A stretch of DNA of 64,000 bases from Gimesia aquarii (GTDB taxonomy: Bacteria; Planctomycetota; Planctomycetia; Planctomycetales; Planctomycetaceae): assembly GCF_007748195.1 (NCBI RefSeq), contig NZ_CP037920.1, positions 372,001 through 436,000 of the forward strand, given 5' to 3'. The notes under the pieces are model-generated. The model made no database searches, was not told the origin of the DNA, and was given only the letters and a program-made list of their open reading frames with translations. Both the position numbers and the translations under genes were made by a program. Position 1 is the stretch's first letter. Every line of letters starts with the position of its first letter. Positions 19,471 through 29,325 of the stretch are shown here, in pieces.

Positions 19471-20344
19471 ACTGATTGCAGTACTTCCGACGTTGTTAAC
19501 GTTGGGTAATGCTGCCTGTGGATTTGGTGCAATTACTTATGCGGCAAAAGTCGGTCCGGAATACCTCGGTCAGGCTGCCAACGGAGGTGGATTAACCCGT
19601 ATGTTGGGGTCTTCCCCCGGAATATACAATTCGTTCGATAATCAGCATTTGTTTGTTGCAGCGGTTCTCATCTTTGTGGCGATGCTGTTTGATGCACTGG
19701 ATGGCAGTGCTGCCCGCTGGGCCAATCAGACGAGTGAATTTGGAGCACAACTCGACAGCCTGTGTGATGCCATTAGCTTCGGAATAGCCCCCGCATTTCT
19801 GATGCTACAAATGGTTCAGTTCAGAACCGAGTACCATCCGCGGTTATTGTGGGTGATTGCACTCCTGTTTGCTGTCTGCACGATTCTAAGGTTAGCTCGA
19901 TTTAATGTGGAAACGGATGAAGACGACACTCATGAAGGCTTTAGCGGGCTTCCATCGCCGGCTGCCGCGGGAACTGTTGCCTCTTTTCCCATTGCGATGC
20001 GAGGGCTTCAGAAGTTGGCTGAAGATTCCGAACCGGAATCATTTGCACAGACAGTCTCTCTATGGCTAATACCAGCTGTTGAAATGTCGCTCCCCTGGAT
20101 TACTTTGGCAGTAGCTGCTTTGATGGTTACACGGATTCAGTATGCCCATGTGTTTAACCAATTGTTCACAGGTCAACGTAGTCGAAGACACGTCATTCAG
20201 TTGGTCTTTTCCTTTGCATTGATTTTCCTGGTCCGCGAATTGGCGATCCCCGTTTTATTCTGTTATTTCGCGTTTTCCGCGCCAATTCATGCTTTTTGGG
20301 GAGAAGTTATCTCTGGGCGACTATACAAATCAAAACAAATCTGA
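19457..20344 (+). CDS. pssA: CDP-diacylglycerol-serine O-phosphatidyltransferase
   Basis: Condenses CDP-diacylglycerol with serine to give phosphatidylserine, the substrate of the preceding psd product. About 295 residues with several membrane helices. The CDP-alcohol phosphatidyltransferase motif D-G-x2-A-R-x8-G-x3-D-x3-D is complete in DGSAARWANQTSEFGAQLDS plus the following LCD. The open frame extends to 19412, but MKKRKLIAVLP at 19457 has GAGGAAA just upstream and gives the usual PssA start, overlapping psd by 14 bases, so the two are probably translationally coupled. Confidence 0.93.
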   Translation: MKKRKLIAVLPTLLTLGNAACGFGAITYAAKVGPEYLGQAANGGGLTRMLGSSPGIYNSFDNQHLFVAAVLIFVAMLFDALDGSAARWANQTSEFGAQLDSLCDAISFGIAPAFLMLQMVQFRTEYHPRLLWVIALLFAVCTILRLARFNVETDEDDTHEGFSGLPSPAAAGTVASFPIAMRGLQKLAEDSEPESFAQTVSLWLIPAVEMSLPWITLAVAALMVTRIQYAHVFNQLFTGQRSRRHVIQLVFSFALIFLVRELAIPVLFCYFAFSAPIHAFWGEVISGRLYKSKQI

Positions 20345-20398
20345 GACACTAACACGTTTTATCCCCTTATTTATCGAACCCCAAAGGTACTGCCACCG

Positions 20399-21016
20399 AT
20401 GTTTACGGGACTGGTCGAGGATCGGGGTACCGTTCAATTATTAGAAAAGAACGGCTCTGCTATCGATTTAACTCTTGAGATTTCGGAGCTCATCACGAAT
20501 GATGCCCACATTGGTGATAGTGTGGCCATTAACGGATGCTGCCTGACTGTTGTTGAAATTAACTCGGGTACTCTTAAGTTTCAGGCAGGGGCAGAGACCC
20601 TTGGGAAAACTAACTTGGGACTGTTATCACAGGGTGACCAGGTTAATATTGAACGTCCTTTGGCAGCCGATGGTCGCTTGGGAGGCCATTTTGTTCAAGG
20701 GCACGTCGACGGCGTTGGTTCGATCAAGTGCATAGACAGGGATGGTGAGTGGATCACCATGTGGTTTGAAGTACCTGAAGCACTTTCCCTGCAAATGGTA
20801 CCTAAAGGATCGGTCACAGTAGATGGAATTAGTTTGACCATCGTGGATTGCCAACCGGCTGCTTTCAGTATAGCGTTAATACCGCATACACTGGAAGTAA
20901 CCACACTAGGCCAAAAACAGGTTGGCAGTGTTGTGAATATCGAAACAGATATACTCGGGAAGTATGTGCAAAAACTGATTCCCTTAAGACTTGATGGTTT
21001 CAATGAAAGACAATGA
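20399..21016 (+). CDS. ribE: Riboflavin synthase, alpha subunit
   Basis: Dismutates two 6,7-dimethyl-8-ribityllumazine molecules to riboflavin. 205 residues made of two lumazine-binding barrels. The first begins MFTGLVEDRGTV with SVAINGCCLTVVE; the second begins about residue 98 with GGHFVQGHVDGVG and VTVDGISLTIVD, with a C-terminal trimerisation helix. The ATG lies 55 bases after pssA without a strong ribosome site (AAAGG about 17 bases upstream), so coupling to the upstream genes is likely. Its end overlaps the rsmA start. Confidence 0.95.
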   Translation: MFTGLVEDRGTVQLLEKNGSAIDLTLEISELITNDAHIGDSVAINGCCLTVVEINSGTLKFQAGAETLGKTNLGLLSQGDQVNIERPLAADGRLGGHFVQGHVDGVGSIKCIDRDGEWITMWFEVPEALSLQMVPKGSVTVDGISLTIVDCQPAAFSIALIPHTLEVTTLGQKQVGSVVNIETDILGKYVQKLIPLRLDGFNERQ

Positions 21017-21923
21017 TAGGCAGACTCGATCATATTTAATGCAGCTTTTTGAGCAGCATGGTTTTAACCCGCGCTCTGATTTGGGACAAAACTTTCTGAT
21101 TGATCTGAATATTATTGAGTACGTTGTCGATCATGGCCATATTCAACCGAACGACATCGTCCTGGAAGTCGGCACGGGAACAGGGGGAATGACGACCTTT
21201 ATGGCCCAGCAGGCAAAACATGTTATATCAGTCGAATATGATCAGAATATGTATACGCTGGCGAGTGAAGCCATTCAAAACTATCAAAATGTCACATTGC
21301 TCAACTGCGACGCATTAAAAAATAAAAATAACCTGTCGCCTCAGGTGCTATCTGCGATTGATGAACAACTAGAGGCAAATCCTGGTAGTCGTCTCAAGCT
21401 TGTGGCTAATCTTCCTTACAATATCGCAACTCCTATTGTTTCCAACCTCGTGGCTTCTGATCTTCCCTGGGATCGCATGGTGGTCACGATTCAGTATGAG
21501 CTTGGATTGAAGATGTCCTGCAAACCTTCGACTTCTAACTACGGTGCCTTGTCGGTTTGGTTACAGTCACAATGTTTTGTCAAGCTTCTCAAAAAGTTAG
21601 GACCCACTGTATTTTGGCCTCGACCGAAAGTCGATTCCGCCATCGTACAATTAACTCCGAATCCACCACTCAAGAAAAAGATTAGAGATCGAGTTTTCTT
21701 CCAGGATTTTCTGAGGCGCGTGTTTCAGCACCGACGAAAGTTGATGCGTAGTACACTCGTTGGAATGTATAGCAAGCAACTCTCTAAGTCTGAAGTGGAT
21801 TCTATTTTATTAGAGCATGGGATCGTGAAAGAAAAAACACGCGCGGAAGAACTCACCGTTCCTAGCTTGATTGAATTAGCAAATTCATTTCATGAGCAAG
21901 TCACACAGAAGGCAAACGTTTAA
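21003..21923 (+). CDS. rsmA: 16S rRNA A1518/A1519 dimethyltransferase
   Basis: Dimethylates the two adjacent adenines of the 3'-terminal 16S rRNA hairpin (KsgA). About 306 residues. LGQNFLID near 26-33, the SAM-binding VLEVGTGTGGMT, and the catalytic LVANLPYNIATPIV (NLPY motif) are all visible, with the C-terminal head domain ending in TRAEELTVPSLIEL. Three possible starts lie close together (TTG 20991, ATG 20994, ATG 21003); I use 21003, which overlaps ribE by 14 bases. An insert after the acidic motif IV region (SPQVLSAIDEQLEANPGSR) is a little longer than usual. Confidence 0.94.
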   Translation: MKDNDRQTRSYLMQLFEQHGFNPRSDLGQNFLIDLNIIEYVVDHGHIQPNDIVLEVGTGTGGMTTFMAQQAKHVISVEYDQNMYTLASEAIQNYQNVTLLNCDALKNKNNLSPQVLSAIDEQLEANPGSRLKLVANLPYNIATPIVSNLVASDLPWDRMVVTIQYELGLKMSCKPSTSNYGALSVWLQSQCFVKLLKKLGPTVFWPRPKVDSAIVQLTPNPPLKKKIRDRVFFQDFLRRVFQHRRKLMRSTLVGMYSKQLSKSEVDSILLEHGIVKEKTRAEELTVPSLIELANSFHEQVTQKANV

Positions 21924-22034
21924 GAGTTCTGTTCTGATTCAGGATTTATCTTAGAGATCGTTGATTGAAAATTAATCTGATAGTTAAAAAATAGAATAAG
22001 AAATAAATTAAAGAGACGCGTAAGGAGAGGACCA

Positions 22035-23519
22035 ATGGAAGATCGCATTATCTGTCAGGGAATCACATTTGATGATGTACTGTTACAACCTGCTTATAGT
22101 GAAGTCATGCCTTCAGAAGTCAGTGTTGCCAGCCAGCTCACTAAAAATATCCCTCTCAATGTTCCCATCATCAGCAGCCCTATGGACACCGTTACCGAAA
22201 GCGATATGGCCATTGGGATGGCACAAGAGGGAGGGGTTGGCATTATCCACAAAAACATGACTCCCGAACAACAGTCTATGCAGGTAGATCTGGTGAAGCG
22301 GAGCGAGCATGGTGTGATTGTGGATCCTGTGACACTACCACCGGAAGCGACAGTGGCAGAAGCTGCCGAAATAATGAAGCGAAGAAATATTGGTGGAGTA
22401 CCTGTCACGAAAGATGGGAAACTTGCGGGGATTTTGACGAGTAGGGATTTAAGGTTTCTTGATTCACCTGAAACCCGAATTTCTGAAGTGATGACGAAAG
22501 AAAAGCTTGTAACGGCTACGGAAGATACAACGCTTGAAGAGGCTCAACGGATATTATTGGAAAATAAGGTCGAGAAACTTCTGCTGGTTGACGAAAATTA
22601 TCAACTGAAGGGGCTCATTACGATCAAAGACATCGACAAGACGATGCAATTCCCGCTGGCCTCAAAAGATTCACGAGGTCGGCTGCGAGTGGGAGCTGCT
22701 GTCGGCGTATTTGATTTTGAGCGAGCCGCTTTATTGATTGAGAAAGGGGTTGATCTCCTGGTTGTTGATAGTGCTCATGGCCATTCTGGCAATGTAGTGC
22801 AGACTGTGAGAGAAATCAAAGACCGATGGGACATCGATGTAGTCGCTGGAAATGTGGCTACAGAACAAGGTGCCCGTGATTTGGCAGATGCGGGAGCGGA
22901 TGCCGTCAAAGTCGGAATTGGACCTGGATCAATTTGTACAACTCGAATTATCTCAGGTGTGGGAGTTCCCCAGTTAACGGCCATTTCCAATGCGGCAAAA
23001 GCATTGGAAGGCTCGGGAGTTCCCGTGATTGCCGACGGAGGAATTCGTTTTAGTGGCGACATCGCCAAGGCACTGGCAGCCGGTGCTCATACGGTAATGT
23101 TGGGAGGATTACTTGCAGGTCTGGATGAAAGTCCGGGCGAATTGATTTTATATCAGGGACGTAGTTTTAAACGTTACCGTGGTATGGGATCAATGGGAGC
23201 AATGGTTAAAGGCAGTAGCGAACGTTACCGCCAAAGTTCAATCAAACAAGATGGAAAGGACTCTGCTAAAAAACTCGTTCCTGAAGGAGTGGAAGGACGT
23301 GTCCCCTATAAAGGACCACTTCAAAATCTGCTCTACCAGCTTGTAGGAGGGCTTCGGGCAGGAATGGGATATTTAGGTGTCCAATCCGTCGCGGAAATGC
23401 GAACAGAGGCCAGATTTATTCAAGTCTCTGCAGCAACGGTTAGGGAGAACCATCCGCATGACATTTCAGTCACTCAGGAAGCACCAAATTACACGGCCGA
23501 ACATTTACCTATGGAATAA
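22035..23519 (+). CDS. guaB: Inosine-5'-monophosphate dehydrogenase
   Basis: NAD-dependent oxidation of IMP to XMP, the committed step of GMP synthesis. 494 residues. The TIM barrel is interrupted by two CBS domains (about residues 95-205: [19 protein letters not shown] and [15 protein letters not shown]). The catalytic loop GPGSICTTR has Cys301, followed by [25 protein letters not shown] and the flap Arg-Tyr RGMGSMGAM. The start has AAGGAGAGG immediately upstream, a strong site. The last 62 bases overlap, in another frame, the start of the following gene. Confidence 0.97.
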   Translation: MEDRIICQGITFDDVLLQPAYSEVMPSEVSVASQLTKNIPLNVPIISSPMDTVTESDMAIGMAQEGGVGIIHKNMTPEQQSMQVDLVKRSEHGVIVDPVTLPPEATVAEAAEIMKRRNIGGVPVTKDGKLAGILTSRDLRFLDSPETRISEVMTKEKLVTATEDTTLEEAQRILLENKVEKLLLVDENYQLKGLITIKDIDKTMQFPLASKDSRGRLRVGAAVGVFDFERAALLIEKGVDLLVVDSAHGHSGNVVQTVREIKDRWDIDVVAGNVATEQGARDLADAGADAVKVGIGPGSICTTRIISGVGVPQLTAISNAAKALEGSGVPVIADGGIRFSGDIAKALAAGAHTVMLGGLLAGLDESPGELILYQGRSFKRYRGMGSMGAMVKGSSERYRQSSIKQDGKDSAKKLVPEGVEGRVPYKGPLQNLLYQLVGGLRAGMGYLGVQSVAEMRTEARFIQVSAATVRENHPHDISVTQEAPNYTAEHLPME

Positions 23520-24699
23520 TGCTCGGCTACGATGGCTCATTGCTACAGTACTCACGCTCGGAGTGGGCCCGTTTGCTATTGCTGATGACCCCTTCATTTC
23601 AGCAGATCCATTTTCCTCGCGACCAGGAGCGTCTGCTCAAACGTGGGAAGAGTTGAAAGGTCGCTCAGCAGAAAAACGCTGGGAGTCAATCTCACGAGAA
23701 AGCAAACGTGAGCTCAAAAAACAAAATAGAAAAGCGCGTAAAGAACAACGTAGATCAAACAAAAATTCCAACGAGATGGAATTCGTACCCGTATTTCGAC
23801 AGATTCCTGATGATCTCCCTGAAACCACCTCTGAGACAGAAACCACTCTACCTGACTCAACTGACTTCAAGCCAATTCCTGATCAAAACAGTGATGCACC
23901 ATTGACCGATGTTAGTACTCCGGATGAATCATTCAAAACGATCGGTCTGGAAGAAAAACAACCTGTTACTGACACATCAACTACCAATCTAAAATTCAAC
24001 AGTACAGAAACAGTGGCTCCTGCTGAAAAACCTGATAATACGGTTCCGATATTTCCCAATACAAGTGGATCAGATTTTGTCACAACACAAAACCAAAAGA
24101 AATATGAAGATGCCGCAGCGGCTCCTCAGTCTGATGACCTGCTGCTTTCAACTGAAGACCTGGAAGATGAAGTACCACACTTGTTAAAAAAAATATCGGG
24201 CATCAAACCATTCTTTGATTATGAGCCAGATCCTCAAATTGCCGAAAAAGAGCCGTGTCGAAACCTCTGTCCCCGACCTGATGGGAAACCCTGTAAAATC
24301 AATGAAAACGGGGGAGAAACCATTCTGGATTGTCCCCGAGAATTTGAATTAAGTCGCGAACCTTATCAGGGACGCAATTTCTCAGAAAGTATTTATACCT
24401 GGGAAGCTTCCAACCTCAACTACAACCCACTCTATTTTGAAGATCCTAACCTGGAGCGATACGGTCTTTCACGAAAAGATTTGGTCCAGCCTTTTGTATC
24501 CATGGGACGGTTCACAGGTCAATTACTCGCACTACCATACAAAATGAGTATCGATCCGATTCGTAAAAAGATTTATCCTTTGGGATACTATCGTCCGGGT
24601 GAATACACTCCCAAACGGATCAACGGAATTCCCTGGAATACTAAAGCTGCCATTACTCAAGGACTTACAGCAACTGGTCTTGTTTTCCTTCTGCCATAA
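23458..24699 (+). CDS. Exported protein of unknown function, start inside guaB
   Basis: About 413 residues. I start it at ATG 23458, which has AGGGAG 10 bases upstream. No in-frame start exists between there and the hydrophobic signal-like segment ([20 protein letters not shown], residues about 28-47), so the overlap with guaB (62 bases) seems unavoidable. After the signal comes a basic helix ([17 protein letters not shown]), a long Thr/Asp/Pro/Ser-rich disordered stretch, and a compact C-terminal domain from about residue 265 with four cysteines ([14 protein letters not shown] and LDCPREF). That domain ends in [21 protein letters not shown] and a hydrophobic GLVFLLP. I recognise no family; it resembles planctomycete envelope proteins with a linker and anchoring domain. 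Confidence 0.72.
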   Translation: MTFQSLRKHQITRPNIYLWNNARLRWLIATVLTLGVGPFAIADDPFISADPFSSRPGASAQTWEELKGRSAEKRWESISRESKRELKKQNRKARKEQRRSNKNSNEMEFVPVFRQIPDDLPETTSETETTLPDSTDFKPIPDQNSDAPLTDVSTPDESFKTIGLEEKQPVTDTSTTNLKFNSTETVAPAEKPDNTVPIFPNTSGSDFVTTQNQKKYEDAAAAPQSDDLLLSTEDLEDEVPHLLKKISGIKPFFDYEPDPQIAEKEPCRNLCPRPDGKPCKINENGGETILDCPREFELSREPYQGRNFSESIYTWEASNLNYNPLYFEDPNLERYGLSRKDLVQPFVSMGRFTGQLLALPYKMSIDPIRKKIYPLGYYRPGEYTPKRINGIPWNTKAAITQGLTATGLVFLLP

Positions 24700-24742
24700 A
24701 TTAACGGTGGTTGCTCAGGCATACTAATTTCGATATTCTCTA

Positions 24743-24784
24743 AACACACCTTGAACTAGTTGGCCAAGGTGTGTTTTGTTTTTG
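24743..24784 (+). terminator. Rho-independent terminator closing the guaB-region run
   Basis: Eleven-base perfect stem AACACACCTTG (24743-24753) with CAAGGTGTGTT (24765-24775), an 11-base loop, then TTGTTTTTG. It lies 44 bases after the stop of the preceding gene. No earlier terminator was seen from psd onward, so it may close the whole plus-strand run. Confidence 0.9.
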
Positions 24785-24829
24785 AATCCACTGCTAGTTT
24801 TGAGCGACAGAGGGAGTAAACTCTGAATT

Positions 24830-25237
24830 ATGACTAATGACCCTGTCAACAATGTCTCTTCTGCTTCCCGGGCATTAGCCAATGATATTATTCAACGCGT
24901 TGCCAAACTGGTCAGCGATGCGGAGGCAGAAACCAAGCCTCTTGAGCTTGATCCCTACCGAAGTCAATTGTTTGAGTTATTTGTTATGGCTGATGCTGCT
25001 GGGTTTGTTTCTGAAGAAGCCGAGATTGATCTTACTGCTGACAATCTCTGTCGAGAACTGGCAAAACATTGGGGATTGACAGCAGCCACACAAGACGCGA
25101 TGGAAGCACAATCAAAACTCCCACCGGAACATGTCAACAAAATGCGTACACTCTGGTCGGTATTGAGACTCTGGATGGAATGGGACTATGCCTGGAAACG
25201 TTGGGAAGAGTTTCATACTGGTGATACACGTCAATAG
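24830..25237 (+). CDS. Small soluble protein of unknown function
   Basis: 135 residues, no signal or membrane segment, predicted mostly helical and acidic. Notable stretches are LELDPYRSQLFELFVMADAAGF near the middle (Glu/Asp-rich helix) and a Trp-rich C terminus (TLWSVLRLWMEWDYAWKRW). AGGGAG lies about 14 bases before the ATG. I recognise no family. It is separated from the upstream gene by a strong terminator, so it should have its own promoter in the 46 bases after the stem, or be read through. Confidence 0.65.
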   Translation: MTNDPVNNVSSASRALANDIIQRVAKLVSDAEAETKPLELDPYRSQLFELFVMADAAGFVSEEAEIDLTADNLCRELAKHWGLTAATQDAMEAQSKLPPEHVNKMRTLWSVLRLWMEWDYAWKRWEEFHTGDTRQ

Positions 25238-25655
25238 GCAATCGTCTTTTGATTTATCAGGGAATATGCGTCGCTATAATTTCTCAAACAAAACGGGGTT
25301 GACTTATCCGGGAATTCTGAAAACTCGTTTTGGCCAATAAATTTCAGTATTGATTTTGCGATTGACTCTCAGCTGCGCCTGCTTAAATTGCGTGATCTGC
25401 GTCGCGCGCGCGAGAGAAAGAATTTATTAGTTTACCCTTTTCTCCCAGTGATTAATTTTTAGTTATAACCTCACTTGTTTTTGTGAATTTTGTAGTGCTT
25501 ACAGCTAACCTGTTCCTGGTTCACAGTCTCGTTTTCGTTGTTATCAAACGTGTTCATGACATATTCACTGCTTTTCATCCGCCTATCGACTCGTATCAAT
25601 TCGCATTCGTGCATTATTCAAAAAGAGTGTAATCTGGCAAACCGCCTATAATTAT
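25238..25655. other. Intergenic between converging genes, no gene seen
   Basis: 418 bases between the ends of two convergent genes. A TATAAT at 25273-25278 and a TTGACT at 25297-25302 occur on the plus strand but are not spaced as one promoter and lead to no gene. An alternating CG run (CGCGCGCGCG, near 25404) is the only other oddity. No terminator-like stem was found for either gene. Confidence 0.4.
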
Positions 25656-26780
25656 TTATGAACGGAACGAGTTATGCCAGAATTGTTCGATTTGTTGGCT
25701 AGCTTGCTCTTCGGTAAAAAGTTCCAATGCGCGCTGTCGCCCAGCGAATGCCAGATTCTTTAATAGATCCTGATCGTTCAAGCTCTGTTCAACGGCCTTT
25801 GCTAATTGTATCGGGTCGTTTGCTGCAACGAGTAGTGCAGAATTTTCATGCTGCACAATCTCTCTGGTTCCACCAACATCAGTCGTCACGATTGGTAACC
25901 CACTGGCAAGAGCTTCCAGCAAGACTCTGCCCAGAGGTTCCTGTTTGGCCGGATGGATCAACAAATCGGCTTCGTTCATTAATCGATCAATATCTTCCCG
26001 GTATCCCAGGCGATGCAGGCGGCCTTGTAAAATTGGGGTTTCGAATGCCGTACTGACTGCTTGATCGAAGTCGATACTCTCCTGTTTTTGAGAGTGCCTC
26101 TCTCCGATTAACAGAAAATGTAAGTTTTGGTGTCCCCGCTCTGCCAGAATGGTGGCTGCTCGTGCCAAAATATCCTGGCCCTTGCGTAAGCCGATTTGGC
26201 CAATGGTCAAGCAGAGTCGATCATCATTTTTCAGTCCTAGTTCCTGTTTGAGAATTCCCGTTGCAGGACGTGGTTGAAAGCGATTTGTATTCACACCGTT
26301 ATAGCAGACCGTTACTTTTTCCGGCTGAAGGCCCTGGGCAATATGAAATTTCTTTGTTGCCTCGGATACCGCGACTAAACATTGATTCTGGTTCAAATCC
26401 CGTATCGCCGCTTTGCTGAGCTTGATGATATCGCGTAAGTGTCCTGAACAGGGAACAGGAATCTGTTCAGTCAGCGCACCTGTAAGCCGCGACATGGAAA
26501 GACTGTTGGCATGCAGCAAATCAAAAGTATCTGATTTCAAAATTGGTACAATTTGTAAGGCCAACTCTTCACGCGACAGACGCTGCCCTCGTTCATTATG
26601 AAATGAAATGGGATGATGTTCTATGTTTAACTGCGCAAGCTGTGAATGTAACAAGCCGTCTGCCGGGCAGAACGCACTGAATTCAAATGAACGTTGATGC
26701 AGCTGAGAAAGTACGGCGAGCATAGAGTGTTCGCCCCCATTCAATGAACCAAACTCAAATAAGAGAGCTATGCGTTTCAC
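25656..26780 (-). CDS. Glycosyltransferase family 4 protein
   Basis: GT-B fold enzyme that transfers a sugar from a nucleotide donor, probably to a surface or exopolysaccharide acceptor. 374 residues. The N-terminal domain starts RIALLFEFGSLNGGEHSML with the GG acceptor loop; the C-terminal donor domain has LTIGQIGLRKGQDILARAA, HPAKQEPLGRVLLEALA (the E-x7-E motif) and GLPIVTTDVGGTREIV. The start is GTG three bases after the upstream stop, without a clear ribosome site, suggesting translational coupling to the TIM-barrel gene. No sugar-biosynthesis cluster surrounds it. Confidence 0.88.
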   Translation of the reverse strand: MKRIALLFEFGSLNGGEHSMLAVLSQLHQRSFEFSAFCPADGLLHSQLAQLNIEHHPISFHNERGQRLSREELALQIVPILKSDTFDLLHANSLSMSRLTGALTEQIPVPCSGHLRDIIKLSKAAIRDLNQNQCLVAVSEATKKFHIAQGLQPEKVTVCYNGVNTNRFQPRPATGILKQELGLKNDDRLCLTIGQIGLRKGQDILARAATILAERGHQNLHFLLIGERHSQKQESIDFDQAVSTAFETPILQGRLHRLGYREDIDRLMNEADLLIHPAKQEPLGRVLLEALASGLPIVTTDVGGTREIVQHENSALLVAANDPIQLAKAVEQSLNDQDLLKNLAFAGRQRALELFTEEQASQQIEQFWHNSFRS

Positions 26781-26783
26781 GTC

Positions 26784-27758
26784 TCAAACAGCTTTGGTTT
26801 GTTGATCTAGTTTCGCTCGTAACACAGCTTCTTTGGTTTTTCTCAGGCCTGTCTGGGCGACGACGAGGGGATCTTGCTGCCAGTATTCCTTGTTGAATAA
26901 TTCCAGCGACAAAACACCACGAAACCCGGCTTGATGCATGGAACGGAAAATTTCCGACAAGGGAGCCACTCCATCACCAGGGTAAACACGGTGCGAATCG
27001 TTCATAGTTTCACGAGGAGGATTGGCGGGATAATCATTTACATGAAAGACCTGCACGGCCGATCCACTCAATAAACCCAGGCCAGCAAAATCAGAGCCTC
27101 CCTTAAAAATGTGGTAGACATCAGGTAATAAACAGGCTTTGGGATGTCCACTTTCGATGGCGACAAACATCGATTCTCCCAGCCGCGAGAGTGATTTTGA
27201 AAATCCCCAGACCTCTACCTGAGGCACCACCCCCATCTGATCGCCTAGTTTCAATAAAGCGCGATATCGTTTGGCTGCTTCAAACAAATTGAGATCACTC
27301 TGCTTAGTGGCGCCGGTAGGAGGTGCCGCGATACGAATCCCACCAATTTGACGCAAGGTATCCATATCACGCTTGGCCTGTTCCAGACCTTTTTGACGTT
27401 TCTGATCATCGTCTACGATCCACTGTGCAAAACCGATGGCACTTTCGACAGTCAAGCCAGAATCTTTAATACGTTTTCGTAAGTCGGATAAGGAACCACC
27501 CTGTTGGAAATACACGTCGATATCACGCATCCAGGGTTCAATAGAATCGTAACCGGCTTTGGCTGTCAGATCGATTTGTTCAACAATTCCCAGCTTCTGA
27601 CCTCGAATCGTACTGGTATTGAAACAGTAGCCAAATGGCTCGGCTGTACTACGTTTACGAGCAGGGCTCGTGGAAGCATAAGTGGTGGTAGAAAATCCGG
27701 CAGCCAGGGCAGTTCCTGTTGCCGCCAGTAATTCTCGTCGGTTGAGGTTGGTTTGCAT
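26784..27758 (-). CDS. Tat-exported sugar phosphate isomerase/epimerase-like TIM-barrel protein
   Basis: About 324 residues. A twin-arginine signal ([18 protein letters not shown]) predicts folded export. The mature part belongs to the xylose-isomerase-like/AP-endonuclease-2-like TIM barrel, with [12 protein letters not shown] near the N terminus, [35 protein letters not shown] and [16 protein letters not shown] at the C terminus; Glu, Asp and His in these blocks are the expected metal ligands. Such proteins act on sugars or inositols, and the substrate is not predictable. A second ATG at 27767 would add three residues. A 10-bp inverted repeat sits just upstream. Confidence 0.85.
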   Translation of the reverse strand: MQTNLNRRELLAATGTALAAGFSTTTYASTSPARKRSTAEPFGYCFNTSTIRGQKLGIVEQIDLTAKAGYDSIEPWMRDIDVYFQQGGSLSDLRKRIKDSGLTVESAIGFAQWIVDDDQKRQKGLEQAKRDMDTLRQIGGIRIAAPPTGATKQSDLNLFEAAKRYRALLKLGDQMGVVPQVEVWGFSKSLSRLGESMFVAIESGHPKACLLPDVYHIFKGGSDFAGLGLLSGSAVQVFHVNDYPANPPRETMNDSHRVYPGDGVAPLSEIFRSMHQAGFRGVLSLELFNKEYWQQDPLVVAQTGLRKTKEAVLRAKLDQQTKAV

Positions 27759-27778
27759 GAAGATCATTCCGGTAGGTT

Positions 27779-27811
27779 GATAGCTTAGGTTTTTCTTTCT
27801 TCTAAGCTATC
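27779..27811 (-). promoter_or_regulatory. Perfect inverted repeat in the leader of the TIM-barrel gene
   Basis: GATAGCTTAG (27779-27788) pairs perfectly with CTAAGCTATC (27802-27811) around a 13-base pyrimidine loop. On the minus strand it lies after the NTPase stop and 11-20 bases before the candidate starts of the TIM-barrel gene, with no T-tract, so it is not an ordinary intrinsic terminator. It could be an operator, an RNA processing site or a structure affecting translation. Confidence 0.5.
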
Positions 27812-27828
27812 GCAACCTCTGACCATTT

Positions 27829-29325
27829 TCAACCTGTTCCCATCCCTCGGTCAAAGGCGTCCAGATCTCGCTGAAACAGGCTGAGTACCTTATGTAATGT
27901 TTCCCGGTTGATTTTCCAACTGGGATTATCAACCGTATAGCGATTACAGTGATCCACAATCAATCGGTAAAGAAACTTAAACAAATGACGCGGGACTCTC
28001 AATTGAGCAAATAAAGCAATTAATTCTTGCTCAGAAATCGAATCATCGAAAAAATCTCGAACGGATGGCTTACTACTTTGATCCGTAGCACACGCCCGTA
28101 CGCGATCACAGGCGACGTCGAAAAGAGATTCCCCGGTCCAATCCAAAGATGTGACCAGATTCTGTTTATCAAGGCGCGAGCGTTCATAAAATTCCTTTTC
28201 CTCGCGCTGTAGATAATAAACCACATCGGAGGGTAACAGGAGTTTGAAAGCCACACCCAGATGTTTTAATAATTTGTTGTCAAACATCGGCCAAAGCAGG
28301 TCTCGCATTCGTTCAGCAGAACCATTCACAAGTTGAGGTTCATCCACACGGTCAACCAAAATAATGATGTTAGCAAAACCCAACTTTTTGAGGATTGTCT
28401 GGAATTTTGTCAGCAGTTCATAACGATCATCGCTCCGATCACGGTAGGGTATGGGTTGCCCCGCGAGTTCTCTGCGTTCAATACGTGAGAGAATTTTTCT
28501 TAAAGCATTCGGCAGATGATCAAATACTCGAACTTCACGCGTGACGCGCCACGCTTTCCACAACAAAGTGGTTTGTCTCCATAACCAAGGTGCCCAACCC
28601 GCAAACATGATCAGCCAGATCCACCATTGCCCGAAATCTTTCCAATTACCCAGATAGAACACGAGACCAACAGTGGTGAGAGTTACTAAGAATCCGAGGC
28701 CACGTTCCCATTCGGTCTTCCAATAACGGAATTTCAGCCTTCGTCTCAAACGATTCCAACGCTGTACCGCTGGCATATCCAGACTATTGTCATAAAAGGC
28801 TGCCAGTAATAACAGGTCTCGTTTTTCTAAATGAGATAACTGTGAACTCTGTGCTTTGGAAACGGAATTGATATTATCTTTTTCTGAATCTTTGGGAGCG
28901 ATCATCTGGCCAATTAATTGTGTGGTCCCCAGAGAAAGAATGGCATCCATATGATCCCACATTCGCCAATATGAGAGTAGTCGTTCAGGACGTCGTTTCC
29001 TGCCCGAATAGCGTTCCCGAAAGCAGTCCAGAAAAGGATTGAAATCATCATACTCGATGACAAACACACGGTTCTCAGGATGTTCCATATTATGTTTTTG
29101 CAGCTGTTCAATCATCTGCATTCGAATGGCGGTCTTCCCCGCTCCCTTCTCGCCAAATACCACAGATGTGGAGGGGTTGGTGGGATTGGAAAAAATTTTA
29201 TCCCAGACTGGATGATGAGTTCCATTCAGGCAAAATTCCTTGAAAACGTGATCGCTTTGCGCGTCTTCCTGCCCAAATGGATTTTCTTTAATGCCGTGAT
29301 GATCTAAAAACTGTTGAACTTTCAT
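27829..29325 (-). CDS. KAP-like P-loop NTPase with membrane insertion
   Basis: 498 residues. Walker A is GEKGAGKT at 58-65, preceded by ENPF and VWDKIF (a layout common in AAA-type sensors). A likely Walker B, IIILVDRVDEP, is near 320-330. Between them, at about 210-228 and 234-252, lie two hydrophobic segments (LGFLVTLTTVGLVFYL and WWIWLIMFAGWAPWLW). Transmembrane helices inserted inside the P-loop domain are the hallmark of KAP-family NTPases, so I infer relationship to that group, although the Walker B lacks the usual D-D-x-D-R. The C-terminal third is helical (RVPRHLFKFLYRLIV). Its partner and process are unknown; no obvious effector gene is adjacent. Confidence 0.72.
   Translation of the reverse strand: MKVQQFLDHHGIKENPFGQEDAQSDHVFKEFCLNGTHHPVWDKIFSNPTNPSTSVVFGEKGAGKTAIRMQMIEQLQKHNMEHPENRVFVIEYDDFNPFLDCFRERYSGRKRRPERLLSYWRMWDHMDAILSLGTTQLIGQMIAPKDSEKDNINSVSKAQSSQLSHLEKRDLLLLAAFYDNSLDMPAVQRWNRLRRRLKFRYWKTEWERGLGFLVTLTTVGLVFYLGNWKDFGQWWIWLIMFAGWAPWLWRQTTLLWKAWRVTREVRVFDHLPNALRKILSRIERRELAGQPIPYRDRSDDRYELLTKFQTILKKLGFANIIILVDRVDEPQLVNGSAERMRDLLWPMFDNKLLKHLGVAFKLLLPSDVVYYLQREEKEFYERSRLDKQNLVTSLDWTGESLFDVACDRVRACATDQSSKPSVRDFFDDSISEQELIALFAQLRVPRHLFKFLYRLIVDHCNRYTVDNPSWKINRETLHKVLSLFQRDLDAFDRGMGTG

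Noticed and set aside
25400..25412. Alternating CG run
   Set aside because: Too short to be meaningful on its own; no associated gene or repeat.
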